This document shows, in pieces, positions 38,001 through 43,998 of a stretch of DNA of 64,000 bases. Position 1 is the first letter of the stretch. Each line of letters starts with the position of its first letter. The notes beneath the pieces were generated by a model that did no database searches, was not told the origin of the DNA, and saw only the letters and a list, made by a program, of their open reading frames with translations. The DNA comes from Halomicroarcula saliterrae. Its GTDB lineage: Archaea > Halobacteriota > Halobacteria > Halobacteriales > Haloarculaceae. Position numbers and translations under genes: made by a program. The DNA is taken from NCBI RefSeq assembly GCF_031624395.1, contig NZ_JAMQON010000003.1, positions 310,001-374,000 of the forward strand. Direction: 5' to 3'.

Positions 38001-38096
38001 CGAGAGACGACGGCGGCGGACGGCCCCGGATTCGGTGTCGGTGTCGCGCTCGCCGCGCTCGTCTCGGTGGCGTTGTTCCGCCGCCGACGGACATAG
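29082..38096 (+). CDS. Giant GLUG-repeat surface protein with PGF-CTERM anchor
   Basis: This 3,004-residue protein has a signal peptide (1-33) and a repeating plan. Four carboxypeptidase-regulatory-like modules start near 140, 837, 1517 and 1964 (ETVTGTVTDGASGEAL type). Three CARDB-like modules (VENVGNAEGT type) lie near 743, 1425 and 1873. Five GLUG-repeat blocks begin near 226, 924, 1606, 2053 and 2347, each with ELQAMSQDLDADY-like openings and runs of GGLVG. A Gly/Ser linker (about 2720-2775), a PGF-pre-PGF domain and the tail GPGFGVGVALAALVSV-x-FRRRR complete it. The tail is the archaeosortase A signal, so the protein should be lipid-anchored at the S-layer. Adhesion is likely but unproven. 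Blocks 1 and 2 contain nearly identical DNA. Confidence 0.92.
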   Translation: MNGVRSLAAVLLVVGAVALAGTGPLTGTAAAAANSATLTTTTVTAGNSAAVTVADDPATADPGYTAVASVDSTYDADGTDLSGTNATADAETISIDTSGAETGEYTVYVANVTTTPAGGTDLSTWANSTADQVLTVNGNETVTGTVTDGASGEALSGVEVEVDGEVADTTDASGDYDIEVVNGETVDLSAETTVDTADAGDVTIANTTAVTVAGSTTQDLVLFAEHSGSGTSERPYNVSNAYELQAMSQDLDADYQLVEDVDASGTADWNDGEGFDPVGTADDVTDPNPATMFTGSFDGQDRSITGLSINRSNELAVGLFGAASGLTVSNVSLVDLNVTGASLGDVGEITATGGLVGVSAGLDASSIDTSGSVSTGHVQGGLVGGWFDSDNPKSLELNNVSSSVDVTSNEITYASGGVVGFWRGQETIEDSRATGTVVGIGAGAGGFAGSLGHAELTNVSATGTVRPPDGKQVNRAGGLVGWLEDGNISRSAATGDVSSGDGNYAGGLIGDAAGSVSIEESYATGNVTGSSAVGGLVGTGAKEITNSSSTGTVHSNNSAGGLVGSSADLVLNSYAAGSVDGSEVGGITGNSVDEMTNVYWNESTADEAVTSGDATGATGLTPAQMFGMNATDNMDGLDYETTWLAVDDEDTYPVLGWQVDTYDLSLADDDINVEDITEATVDVTLSDGTETTATETSTYDTEDNVTVDAGTVTANTYGPDTVTATAGGRSDAAAITARDSDFNVTLDEPPSSVDAGETYEFEATVENVGNAEGTKNVALAFGGTELTNESETLAAGGTATIAVDYEIPEDAATAASVDLDASTPDDESTAGVRIDGFETVSGTLTDGATGEALSGLDIAVDGTVRDTTDANGDYEIEITNGSTVDLAATTTIEDADGDPEITATETVTVDGSTQQDLELWAELEGSGTENDRYNVSNAYELQAMSQDLDADYQLVDDVDANATEDWNDGKGFDPVGTADELTNPDTAPMFAGSLDGRNRTITGLNINRSNELFVGLFGATDSTTIRDLSLTNVDIRGASEEDVGGSTATGGLVGLSGDLTVSSVYVSGAVETGYSAGGVVGSNYGGAIDDGPILVFSDVTSEVGVTTSANNRGSASGGAIGFWGGPVTITNSRATGDVLGRGDDVGGFAGWIGTTWDEVELSTISNSSATGNVTASGGGSIGSAGGLVGTLYNAVTDSVSATGNVNSGGGDRAGGLVGDPDSVTRINSSYTTGDVTGADDVGGLVGNSADEISNSYAAGSVSGETVAGIAINSVGEMDNVYWNTSTAANAVTSGDATGATGLTPAQMTGPDAVANMAGLDYDKTWLAVDDDYPLLAWQVDSYDLSLADDEVDVNNTTEATVEVTLQDGTGTTATDTSTYSADGPNVSVDASTITGEAYGPDTVTATGGGLSDVAAITALDSDFRVALADAPASVDAGSTATFNARVENVGNAAGTENVSLVFDGAEFYNQSVTVAAGETENVTADYAIPAATETGTAALNASTRTDHATTTVATNGNETVTGRVVDGATGAALSNLTVTVDDGTSTQTAETNADGVYELSVVNNRTATVSATTTVDGAEGPEEITGTATATVAGETTVDLDLWPDLAGEGTSEQPYTISTARELAAMSQDSDANYTLVSDVNASQTDEWDGDGFTPIDFDGGTLDGDGYTITELQLANESFYTGLFANIYADSLVTNLSLENATALGVDGGSTGLLAGTSTDATIGRVRVTGTIDAGGFDTGGLVGFNSGEIRNSTANVSLEGDSQRVGGLVGRNGNGGTLSSSFAVGSVDGTGTLGGLVGDNSGTVENAYWDIDTTGQAASAGGGTPLTTANMTGLDATETMTLDFETTWAPSTDYPVHRFDEANADPVFAVRSVDLPEYVAPGEPSAFNATLENIGTANGTKTLVLSIDGTTSERSVTLAAGSNESVRSFVLLPADFTDGNYTAVVETPDDELTDSIEVRSRETLSGTVTDGATGEPLNDTPVTVDYGGGQQATVRTDSGGTYSIPVFNGTAVTVSANTTVDAVGDPRIDDSETLTVDGSETADLELWPELAGNGTEANPFEISNAHELQAIVQETGAKYTLVDDVDASETDEWTVSAFSEKRGFRPIAFGGSLDGDGHAITDMTVFGDGDAPGGYLGLFGTLNGARVSNLSLENATTDATGGSYTGLLVGSAYNGATIANVSITGTMRGNATNVGPIGGISGGAIRNVTADVDVGGNGTNVGGLVGWNLGAMADTSAAGSVSGNGSVGGLVGTNTGDIETSYAVGAVADGDGAGGLAGRTTTGATVSNAYWDIDSTGRTDSAGNATGLTTDEMTGADADSAMDLDFDGPWHVTPGYPALDEYEHAGNGTDDDPYEVGDVDELQLVANDPAATYTLTRDIDASETADWNDGAGFEPIGIDSVRQFSGSFDGAGHEITGLTSTDSEADGVGLFSESSGEITDVALSAVDIDGRRSVGGVAGGVYDGGTVRNVSVSGTVVGVTNVGALLGESVESDVRDSWTRGSVTAVGANAGGLVGRSETSTVTNAYAGANVTGNVNVGGLLGATEDGGTVSNSYATGPVDGDSGEGGLVGSAVGANGGTVEDSYWDTSATNQSTSAGGAPLTTETMTGANATEAMALDFGGSWVATAGYPRLRWEAASLSLRLDSTALEPGESTDATAVLGLADGSTVSVTGTASYSSGDPGVATVGNSTVTAGSDGTTDIVASAGGLEARVRIAVESPDSGTDGSGGTAGGGSRGGGDDDSGSGGAGGGTSGGAPPSPGSDGGPAGTDADGGVTVNTTATADSPTSIDLGEAVGDAGSGIRYERVALTLDADAEVTFGARPTAPERLPSGTPPLAPDDGGRADLALSYVEFTVLADGGDASDRVTAATVGFSVDTASLSEHGLGAEDVALYRYDADAGEWTELDTTVASRDNGRVRFEATSPGFSVFAVGPSTAVRGDSATAGAPDNASAGPQSPTENADSDPATTDSERETTAADGPGFGVGVALAALVSVALFRRRRT
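29789..29880 (+). repeat. Intragenic direct repeat, copy 1 (GLUG block opening)
   Basis: About 90 bases encoding NVSNAYELQAMSQDLDADY and following residues match 31880-31970 with only a few mismatches, including third positions, indicating recent duplication or gene conversion. Confidence 0.85.
30903..30943 (+). repeat. Identical 41-bp direct repeat, copy 1 (end of GLUG block 1)
   Basis: GCCGTCACTTCCGGTGACGC and the next 21 bases are identical to 32949-32989, encoding AVTSGDATGATGLT. Confidence 0.9.
31880..31970 (+). repeat. Intragenic direct repeat, copy 2 (GLUG block opening)
   Basis: Second copy of the repeat at 29789-29880, inside the same reading frame. Confidence 0.85.
32949..32989 (+). 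repeat. Identical 41-bp direct repeat, copy 2 (end of GLUG block 2)
   Basis: Second, identical copy of 30903-30943 at the matching position of the next block. Confidence 0.9.
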
Positions 38097-38122
38097 CGCG
38101 GTCACGCGCTCCCGTCCGGCAC

Positions 38123-38416
38123 TCACCGGGAGTCGAACATCTCGTGGTCGTTGATCAGGGTGACGACCCGAAGGGCCTTTCTGGAGGCGTCGCCCTCGCC
38201 GTCGACGCGGTCGACGGGAACGCCGACGCTCTGGACGAGCCAGTCGTCAGTCTCGTCCCGTCCCATCTGTACGTCACTTCCCGGCACTTCCGACTCGGCG
38301 AGGTCCCGCGCCCAGTCGGGCGTCTCCAGTTCGTCGAAGTCGTCGGCGTCGCGGAACCGAACGTGGTAGTGGTCTTCGTAGTGCTCGACCGCTTTGACGG
38401 TCAGCTGTGAGGTCAT
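38123..38416 (-). CDS. Conserved haloarchaeal small protein
   Basis: The 97-residue acidic protein (SQLTVKAVEHYEDHYHVRFR, then ETPDWARDLAESEVPGSDV and DDWLVQSVGVPV) resembles a short hypothetical protein conserved in halophilic archaea. No known catalytic or binding motif is seen. It is probably cytoplasmic. The gene stands alone, convergent with the giant surface protein (26 bases between stops), and divergent from the DoxX-like gene. Confidence 0.75.
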   Translation of the reverse strand: MTSQLTVKAVEHYEDHYHVRFRDADDFDELETPDWARDLAESEVPGSDVQMGRDETDDWLVQSVGVPVDRVDGEGDASRKALRVVTLINDHEMFDSR

Positions 38417-38572
38417 GCCTAAGCGGTGGCGCTCTACTCTCATAGCCGGTCTACTTGCGAACGCAAGCCGCTGCACAGCGGTCTGGACACGCGAGTAGTG
38501 CGTGCCGGAGAGTCAGATAGAGGCGCCAGACACCCCAAACTGCTTGACTCCGGTGACCGTACCGGATGGCAG

Positions 38573-38965
38573 ATGTGTGCTAGCTTGGCGCGGTTCAAAC
38601 GTCCATTGCTCTACCTGATGGGCCCGCTGTACGTCGTCGCGGGGCTCTTGCATTTCGTCGTCCCGGAGCTGTACGTCCAGATTGTCCCACCGATACTGCC
38701 CGCACCGCTCGCGCTGGTCTATCTCTCCGGACTCGCCGAAATCGGTGTCGGGATTGGGGTGTTGCTGCCACGGACCCGACAGTACGCGGCGTGGGCGACA
38801 ATCGCGTTGCTGGTCGCAATCTTTCCCGCCAACATCTACATGGCGACCAGCGGGGTCGTCGTCGCGGGGATGCCCGGCGGGGGCGACCCCTCCGCGTTCG
38901 GTCGCTGGGCACGGCTGCCCCTGCAGGGCGTGTTGATTCTGTGGGCGTACTGGTATACGGAGTGA
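38573..38965 (+). CDS. DoxX family membrane protein
   Basis: The 130-residue protein has four hydrophobic helices, with YVVAGLLHFVVPELYVQIVP in the first and LAEIGVGIGVLLP in the second, as in the DoxX/MauE-like family. These proteins are thought to take part in respiratory or thiol redox reactions in the membrane. The frame is open upstream to 38426, but the added 49 residues are polar and lack any family match, so the ATG at 38573 is used. A shorter ATG (GPLYVV) is also possible. Monocistronic. Confidence 0.82.
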   Translation: MCASLARFKRPLLYLMGPLYVVAGLLHFVVPELYVQIVPPILPAPLALVYLSGLAEIGVGIGVLLPRTRQYAAWATIALLVAIFPANIYMATSGVVVAGMPGGGDPSAFGRWARLPLQGVLILWAYWYTE

Positions 38966-39125
38966 GCGCGGTATCGCGCCGATCCCGGTCCGAGACAGCA
39001 CCGCTCCGAGCCGACGTTGCGTTGTCGGAGGCCGTCGACAGTCCGGCCGCTTGGAGTCGGAACAGTTGATTTTAATTCCGACGGGGCTGTGCCTATGTAC
39101 GAACACAGCTAGTTCCTGACGACCT

Positions 39126-40325
39126 ATGCCCTCCCAAAGTTCCACTCAGCGGATATCGACCGACCGGCTCGTGTTGGCAGTCACGGGACTCCTCATCACG
39201 GCCGTCCTGGTCGTCGCGGTCTGGTCGGCGGGCGTTTCGTCCGTCGAGAAGCCGCCGCCAGTCGACGTAAACGTCAGCGAGCGCTACCAGTCCCTCGACG
39301 GTATCGAGGCCACGCGGACGACCGTCATCGAGCGAAACGGGACGGTTCAGAGCAGGACGGCGTACGACGCGACGACAGTCCCGACGACGGGAGAGCGGCG
39401 GCTGCGGCTCAGCAGCGGCACCTCGCGGTACGATCTGCGCGTCTCGAACGGGTCGGTGCTGTGGCTCCACGACGAGGACCGAGCGGTCGTGACACGGATT
39501 CGGCTCAGCGGGCCGTCGCCGACGACCGGTACTGCCGACAGGGTCCAGCGCCTGCTCGTCAGGGCGAATCTCACGGCCACCAGCGCCGCGAGTGACACGC
39601 GCCCCGCTGTCGAACCGCTCCCGGTCGTTCCCGAAGACACGTCCCCGGGCGGCCCCGGGCTCGACACCGAGTACACCGTGCGCTACGGGGGCAACGAGAC
39701 GGTCGACGGACGGGAGACGTACGTCGTCCACGTCACGCCCGGCCCGAACCAGTCCGAGGCCGGCTATCGGCAGACGCTGTGGATCGATACGGAGTGGTTC
39801 TACCCGCTCAAGCGACAGACGACGTGGCGTGACGACGGGACGCGGACGGAGCTGACCACGACCTACACGGACGTCACGTTCAACCCCGACATCCCGGCCG
39901 GGACGTTCACGCCCGAAATCGGGCCGAACACGACCGTCGAGCCCACCGACGCACCCGAGACGCAGGTGTACCGTCGGCCCAGTGCCCTGCGGGCGAACAC
40001 CACCGTTCCCGTGCCGGAACCGACCGTCCCACCGTCGTACGAGCTGGCTTACGCCACACACACCGACGGCTCTGTCCAGGGGGTCGGACTGCGCTACGTG
40101 AACCAGACGAGCTGGATTACGGTCTCGAAGTACAACTTCACGTACCCCGTGCCCGACGGCGGCGAGCGGCGGTATATCGACGGTCGGCCGGCTCTCCTCA
40201 CCCGCGGGTCGACCGTGACGCTCTCGTGGAACTGTGGGACGTATCGGTACACGCTGCGTGGCTCCGGCGTGACGGCCGACCTGCTGGTCGCGGTCGCCCG
40301 GTCGGTCGGCTGTCCCGGAGCCTGA
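39126..40325 (+). CDS. LolA-like envelope protein with N-terminal anchor
   Basis: The 399-residue protein has one N-terminal helix (LVLAVTGLLITAVLVVAVWSAG) and a large extracellular domain. ATRTTVIERNGTVQSRTAYD, SRYDLRVSNGSVLWLHDED, and the YRQTLWIDTEWFYPLKRQTT / DVTFNPDIPAGTFTPEIG pair are the signature of haloarchaeal outer-membrane lipoprotein-sorting (LolA/RseB-like) proteins. The role in a cell with no outer membrane is unknown; lipid or lipoprotein binding on the outer face is inferred. It lacks a lipobox. TATA-like TTTTAATTCC lies upstream. Many NxT sequons suggest N-glycosylation. Confidence 0.85.
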   Translation: MPSQSSTQRISTDRLVLAVTGLLITAVLVVAVWSAGVSSVEKPPPVDVNVSERYQSLDGIEATRTTVIERNGTVQSRTAYDATTVPTTGERRLRLSSGTSRYDLRVSNGSVLWLHDEDRAVVTRIRLSGPSPTTGTADRVQRLLVRANLTATSAASDTRPAVEPLPVVPEDTSPGGPGLDTEYTVRYGGNETVDGRETYVVHVTPGPNQSEAGYRQTLWIDTEWFYPLKRQTTWRDDGTRTELTTTYTDVTFNPDIPAGTFTPEIGPNTTVEPTDAPETQVYRRPSALRANTTVPVPEPTVPPSYELAYATHTDGSVQGVGLRYVNQTSWITVSKYNFTYPVPDGGERRYIDGRPALLTRGSTVTLSWNCGTYRYTLRGSGVTADLLVAVARSVGCPGA

Positions 40326-40333
40326 CCCCCCAG

Positions 40334-40366
40334 TTTCTGGGTCAGAAACTCGACTCCCTTTTATAA
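40334..40366 (+). promoter_or_regulatory. Palindrome plus TATA module, copy 1
   Basis: TTTCTG-GGT-CAGAAA (40334-40348) is a perfect inverted repeat, followed after 10 bases by TTTTATAA (40359-40366). No convincing protein starts at the expected point near 40390, so it may drive a short RNA or a long leader of the regulator gene. Confidence 0.55.
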
Positions 40367-40539
40367 GTCCTCCCGTACCGATAGCAAAGTTGCAGGTCCC
40401 CCGCCCCGGGGACGACGGCAGCGCACACACGCTGTCCCGTGGTTCGACGGTGGCTTGCCCTCCTCCCCCCCCTCTATTGCCACCGGCCCACGGCGTCCCC
40501 GTCGGACCCTGCTGACGCCTCCGTAGTGCCTCCCCCCGG

Positions 40540-40571
40540 CTTCTGAGTCGGAAAGTGGGAGGTCCTTTTAT
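40540..40571 (+). promoter_or_regulatory. Palindrome-like plus TATA module, copy 2
   Basis: CTTCTGAGTCGGAAA (40540-40554), a degenerate copy of the 40334 palindrome, is again followed after about 10 bases by CCTTTTATT. The TATA element is about 28 bases before the GTG at 40598 and so marks a leaderless start for the regulator. Confidence 0.6.
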
Positions 40572-40597
40572 TCGGTCGCCCGTGATTGGTCACGGAC

Positions 40598-40969
40598 GTG
40601 AGTGAGGACCCGGCGCTGGGCGAACTTCTCGACCTGCTTAGCGACGAGTACGCCCGGGACATCCTCGCAGCAGTGAGTGAGAAACCAATGTCCGCCAAAC
40701 AACTCGCCACCCAGTGCGACATGTCAGAGCCGACCGTGTATCGCCGTATCCGCCTGTTACGAGAGCACGATCTGGTGGAGGAACAGACCAAGATAGAGAC
40801 CGGAGGGAACGATTACAACGTGTACGCGGCGACGCTGTCGGGGTTCTCGATGCGACTGGAGGACGGGACCTTCGACGCGACTGTCGAGCGGCGCTCCGCG
40901 CCGGCGTTCCCCGGCCAGAACGAGGCCGACACCGCGGACCGGTTCAAGAAGATGTGGGAGAACCTGTGA
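40598..40969 (+). CDS. Winged-helix transcriptional regulator
   Basis: The 123-residue protein is one winged-helix domain: LGELLDLLSDEYARDILAAV, then KQLATQCDMSEPTVYRRIRL as the recognition helix and a C-terminal acidic tail. It belongs to the ArsR-like regulators found widely in haloarchaea next to a small DUF7521 membrane protein. The GTG at 40598 is chosen because the TATA box lies about 28 bases upstream; a TTG at 40586 is less suited. Its stop is one base before the next gene, so the two are cotranscribed. A palindrome just upstream of its TATA box may be its own operator. Confidence 0.87.
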   Translation: MSEDPALGELLDLLSDEYARDILAAVSEKPMSAKQLATQCDMSEPTVYRRIRLLREHDLVEEQTKIETGGNDYNVYAATLSGFSMRLEDGTFDATVERRSAPAFPGQNEADTADRFKKMWENL

Positions 40970-40970
40970 G

Positions 40971-41282
40971 ATGAGTTCGATACCGGCGCTGGTCGACTGG
41001 CTCATCGTCGCGCTCGCCGCCGGTTCGACGGTCGTCGGCAGCTACGTCGGCTATCAGGCCTACCGGGGGTACCGCCGGCACGACAGTCCGACGATGCAGT
41101 ACCTCTCTCTGGGGTTGATATTCCTGACGGCGGTGGCGTTCAGCATCGCCTTCGTCGGGTCACTGCTGCTCAGAGAGGGGATCGTTCCGATGCGCTTCCA
41201 GCAGTCGCTCACGCTGGTGACGCGCACCTTCCAGTTTCTCGGCGTGGTGTTCATCGCGTATTCGCTCCACCGACGAGAGTAG
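40971..41282 (+). CDS. DUF7521-type membrane protein
   Basis: The 103-residue protein has three hydrophobic helices (LVDWLIVALAAGSTVVGSYV, LSLGLIFLTAVAFSIAFVG, FQFLGVVFIAYSL) joined by short charged loops. Its size, helix pattern and constant position after an ArsR-like regulator match the haloarchaeal DUF7521 family. The pair may form a membrane signal system in which the small membrane protein affects the regulator; this is inference, with no direct evidence in sequence. ATG follows the regulator stop by one base. Confidence 0.82.
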   Translation: MSSIPALVDWLIVALAAGSTVVGSYVGYQAYRGYRRHDSPTMQYLSLGLIFLTAVAFSIAFVGSLLLREGIVPMRFQQSLTLVTRTFQFLGVVFIAYSLHRRE

Positions 41283-41358
41283 CGCCGAACCGGCGACTCC
41301 GGGCGACTTACACGGCGGCACGCGACCGGCGCCGGGCCGCGTACCTGGCGGGGCGGTC

Positions 41359-42336
41359 TCACTCTTCCGTTTCGTTCACCACTGTGACGGCCGACTCGTC
41401 GAGGTCGAGCGCGACGCTGTCGGGATGTTCGGACGCGTTGCGGGCCTCGAACTCGCCGGCCGTCCTGATGTTCTCCTCGTCTATCTGTATCTCGACCCAC
41501 GAGTGGACGACCGTCTCCGCGTCGCGGTCGACGGTCAGCATGACCGAACTCCCGTTCCCGTCGGGGCGCTGGAGTTCGACGTCGACGCGGCCGTCAGCGG
41601 TCGCTTCCGTGACAGTCGCCCGAAGCTCCGTGGCGTCGAGGTGTGCCCGCACGTTGTAACTCGTCTGTCCGTCGGCAGCGACGAGACGCTCTATCAACGC
41701 CCGGTCGGCCTGGTCCAGCACGCCGATGTCGTCGGTGTAGTTCAGGCTCACCTCGTCGATGTCCGCGCGGGCAGTCCGCACGTCGACCGTCTCGTTGGCG
41801 AGGTCGACTGTCCCCCGAACCGACGGGAGGCAATCGTCGGCGGGTCGAACGTGGATACCGGCGATATCCAGCGGCTCGTCGCGCGCCGTGGACTCGTAGT
41901 ACTGATTGACCTGTACTTCGAGCCGGTCGTACGCACCGAGGCCCGCACGAGTGCCCGTCTCGTCGACGACGAGCTCGGCGAACCGCTGGCGGCCGACCTC
42001 GTCGAACGCCGCGCCGTCGTGGTGTGAGACCAGCGTGACGGTCACGTTCCCGACCTGATGGCTGGTTCTGTTGCGCTCCGGACTGTCGAGGCGCAGGACG
42101 CCGCTGCACGTGCGGTCGGCTTGCTGGAGGGTGTACTCCCCGTCGCCGGTCCCGCTCACCGTCACGTTGAACTGCCGTTGGTCCGCCTCGATTTGCGTGC
42201 CGTTCGTCTCGTTTGCGGTATCCGGTTCCGCGTCGGCGGGCAGACCGGCACCTGCGATGACCGCGGCGCCGCTGGCCGCGAGGACCACGGCCGAGACGCC
42301 GAGGGCGTACATCGCGAGTCTGTAGTCACGTTGCAT
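41359..42336 (-). CDS. Secreted or membrane-anchored protein of unknown function
   Basis: The 325-residue protein has an N-terminal helix (LAMYALGVSAVVLAASGAAV) and an acidic extracellular domain with about ten NxT/NxS sequons. Two cysteines, in DRTCSGVL and DDCLPSVR, could form a disulfide. No family is recognised. It is divergent from the secreted protein at 42592 and shares with it the spacer that holds the 11-bp-phased GAAACG repeats, so both are probably under the same control. ATG at 42336 is preferred to a GTG nine bases upstream. Confidence 0.7.
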   Translation of the reverse strand: MQRDYRLAMYALGVSAVVLAASGAAVIAGAGLPADAEPDTANETNGTQIEADQRQFNVTVSGTGDGEYTLQQADRTCSGVLRLDSPERNRTSHQVGNVTVTLVSHHDGAAFDEVGRQRFAELVVDETGTRAGLGAYDRLEVQVNQYYESTARDEPLDIAGIHVRPADDCLPSVRGTVDLANETVDVRTARADIDEVSLNYTDDIGVLDQADRALIERLVAADGQTSYNVRAHLDATELRATVTEATADGRVDVELQRPDGNGSSVMLTVDRDAETVVHSWVEIQIDEENIRTAGEFEARNASEHPDSVALDLDESAVTVVNETEE

Positions 42337-42486
42337 TACTCTCACTCCGTTCGCATCGATTCTGTCGTGTCATTGGCTGCTCCGGCAACAGTCGAGCGGG
42401 GATTCGCAGAGCGGTCACGGACACCGTGGCGCCGCCGTCGACTGTTGCACTCGTGGGTTGCAGGAAAGTGCTTGTAAATCGCCGTT

Positions 42487-42533
42487 GGAAACGCCTGTGA
42501 AACGCGACTGAAACGCGTTTCACGGGTGTTTCA
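42487..42533. repeat. Helically phased GAAACG/TTTCA repeat array (probable operator)
   Basis: GAAACGC recurs at exact 11-base intervals (GGAAACGC 42487, TGAAACGC 42498, TGAAACGC 42509). Inverted TTTCA elements follow at 42518 and 42529, again 11 apart. The last direct and first inverted copies form the 14-base palindrome TGAAACGCGTTTCA (42509-42522). The array sits between divergent secreted-protein genes. Confidence 0.75.
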
Positions 42534-42591
42534 CCGCCTGAAAGCGGTGAAAACCATCAGATTCATACTGCCGATGTTTCGACAACGACCC

Positions 42592-43239
42592 ATGGACTCG
42601 GTCGCGCCCTCCCGACTGGCGTTGGTCCTCTCGCTGGTCGTCCTCGGCGGTAGCCTCGCGGTGTTTGGCAGTGTCAGTGGGGTCGTCCCCGACCGGACCC
42701 ACGAGCTCGAAATCGAGGACGGTGCCCTCGTCGCCGCGACCGGCGGCGGACAACAGCAGGTGCTGGTCGAAGACGTACGCACAGTCGTCCGAATCGAAAT
42801 CAGCCGGCAAGACGGCTATCACGTCGTCCGAACGGTCGACCGTGAGCCGACAGCCGTGCGAACGCGGGTTCGAGTGCGGGCACAGCGTATCGTCGCCGAC
42901 GCGGAGACCGTCGGCGGAGACGTCCCGGCGACAGACAGCGCGGCGTACGCTGTCCGTCGGATTCCGTCGGGCCTCCCGAGCGACCGCGCGGCGGTCGTCG
43001 GTGCCACACCCAACGGCTCACTGCGGACGGCGATGGAACCCAACGAGTCCGCGTTCGTTCTCCGGGCGAACGAGACCACGGACACCGTCGTCTTCGAGCG
43101 GCGCGAGCCCCGATGGAGTGACGACCGCGTCCTCGTCGTCGTGACGCCCGACGGAACCGGGGCACAGTACAGCGTGGTGGTCAACCTCCGCACCGAGACC
43201 GTCGAAGCACTCGTGCGACTCGACAGGGGTGACCGATGA
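42592..43239 (+). CDS. Small secreted protein of unknown function
   Basis: The 215-residue product has an N-terminal hydrophobic segment (LALVLSLVVLGGSLAVFGSV) serving as signal or anchor, then an extracellular domain with TVVRIEISRQDGYHVVRTVD and YAVRRIPSGLPSDRAAV. I do not recognise a family. It begins about 60 bases after the GAAACG repeat array; an in-frame ATG 18 bases upstream is possible. A gene for a membrane-bound helix-turn-helix protein follows 124 bases downstream on the same strand, and the two may work together. Confidence 0.65.
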   Translation: MDSVAPSRLALVLSLVVLGGSLAVFGSVSGVVPDRTHELEIEDGALVAATGGGQQQVLVEDVRTVVRIEISRQDGYHVVRTVDREPTAVRTRVRVRAQRIVADAETVGGDVPATDSAAYAVRRIPSGLPSDRAAVVGATPNGSLRTAMEPNESAFVLRANETTDTVVFERREPRWSDDRVLVVVTPDGTGAQYSVVVNLRTETVEALVRLDRGDR

Positions 43240-43363
43240 GCGGTCGCTGTTCACACGGCAACTGGGGAGCGGGCCGGGGGACTCCGCTGCCCGTCGCTAT
43301 CGCACGCTCGCTCGCGTCCCCGCAGCATGCCCGTCCCCGGTTGCCTCACGGTGGTGACTACCT

Positions 43364-43906
43364 GTGAGACGGACGCGCTCGCGCTCCGAACTGTTCGCTG
43401 CGGGTGTCCTCGTCACCGCCACGGCGGTCCTGGTCACACAGTTCCTGACCGCGACACCGACCGTCGCCGTAGCGGGTGACCAGAGCGTGCGAGCCGGGAC
43501 CCTCGGCTGGCGTTTCACGCTCCGCGACGTGGCTGTCGTCGCGGTCACGGCGTGGGCCGCCGGAGTGAGCGCGACGGTACTCCTCACTGGCGGTTCGACG
43601 GCGGCCGCGAACGGGACAGCTACGGCGCGAGACACGGAGACACAGGCGTCTACGGACCGTTCCAGCGGTGAGCTACTGCAGGCCCGTCGGCGGGAGTGGG
43701 AGACCGTCTCGGACCGGCTCGCGAGCAACGAGGAACTGGTGTACCAGACGGTGTTAGACGCCGACGGCGTCCTGCCACAGAGCGAGATCGTCGACCGGAC
43801 TGACCTCTCGAAAGCGACGGTCAGCCGAACGCTCGACAGTCTGGAAACCAGAGACCTCGTCGAGCGAAAGCGCCGCGGGATGGGGAACACGGTCCTGCTC
43901 ACGTAG
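43364..43906 (+). CDS. Membrane-anchored winged-helix regulator
   Basis: The 180-residue protein has two N-terminal hydrophobic helices (ELFAAGVLVTATAVLVTQFL and VAVVAVTAWAAGVSATVLL) and a C-terminal winged helix: NEELVYQTVLDADGVLPQSE, DLSKATVSRTLDSLETRDLV, ERKRRGMGNTVLL. The layout is that of haloarchaeal one-component regulators held in the membrane, thought to sense a signal outside and act on promoters inside. The start is a GTG. It lies downstream of the secreted protein and near the phased GAAACG array, which could be its target; this is inference. Confidence 0.85.
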   Translation: MRRTRSRSELFAAGVLVTATAVLVTQFLTATPTVAVAGDQSVRAGTLGWRFTLRDVAVVAVTAWAAGVSATVLLTGGSTAAANGTATARDTETQASTDRSSGELLQARRREWETVSDRLASNEELVYQTVLDADGVLPQSEIVDRTDLSKATVSRTLDSLETRDLVERKRRGMGNTVLLT

Positions 43907-43998
43907 GCGGAGCACCGGTTTCGACGGGTCAGCGTCGGTGGACCGACACCGTCGCGGGGCCAGCATTATGCCGCCGGTGGACGGAGTTGTTCGAACCC

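Noticed and set aside
40395-40520. Short TTG-started frame downstream of the first palindrome-TATA module
   Set aside because: It is mostly low-complexity Pro codons with a weak start; a non-coding transcript is a simpler reading.
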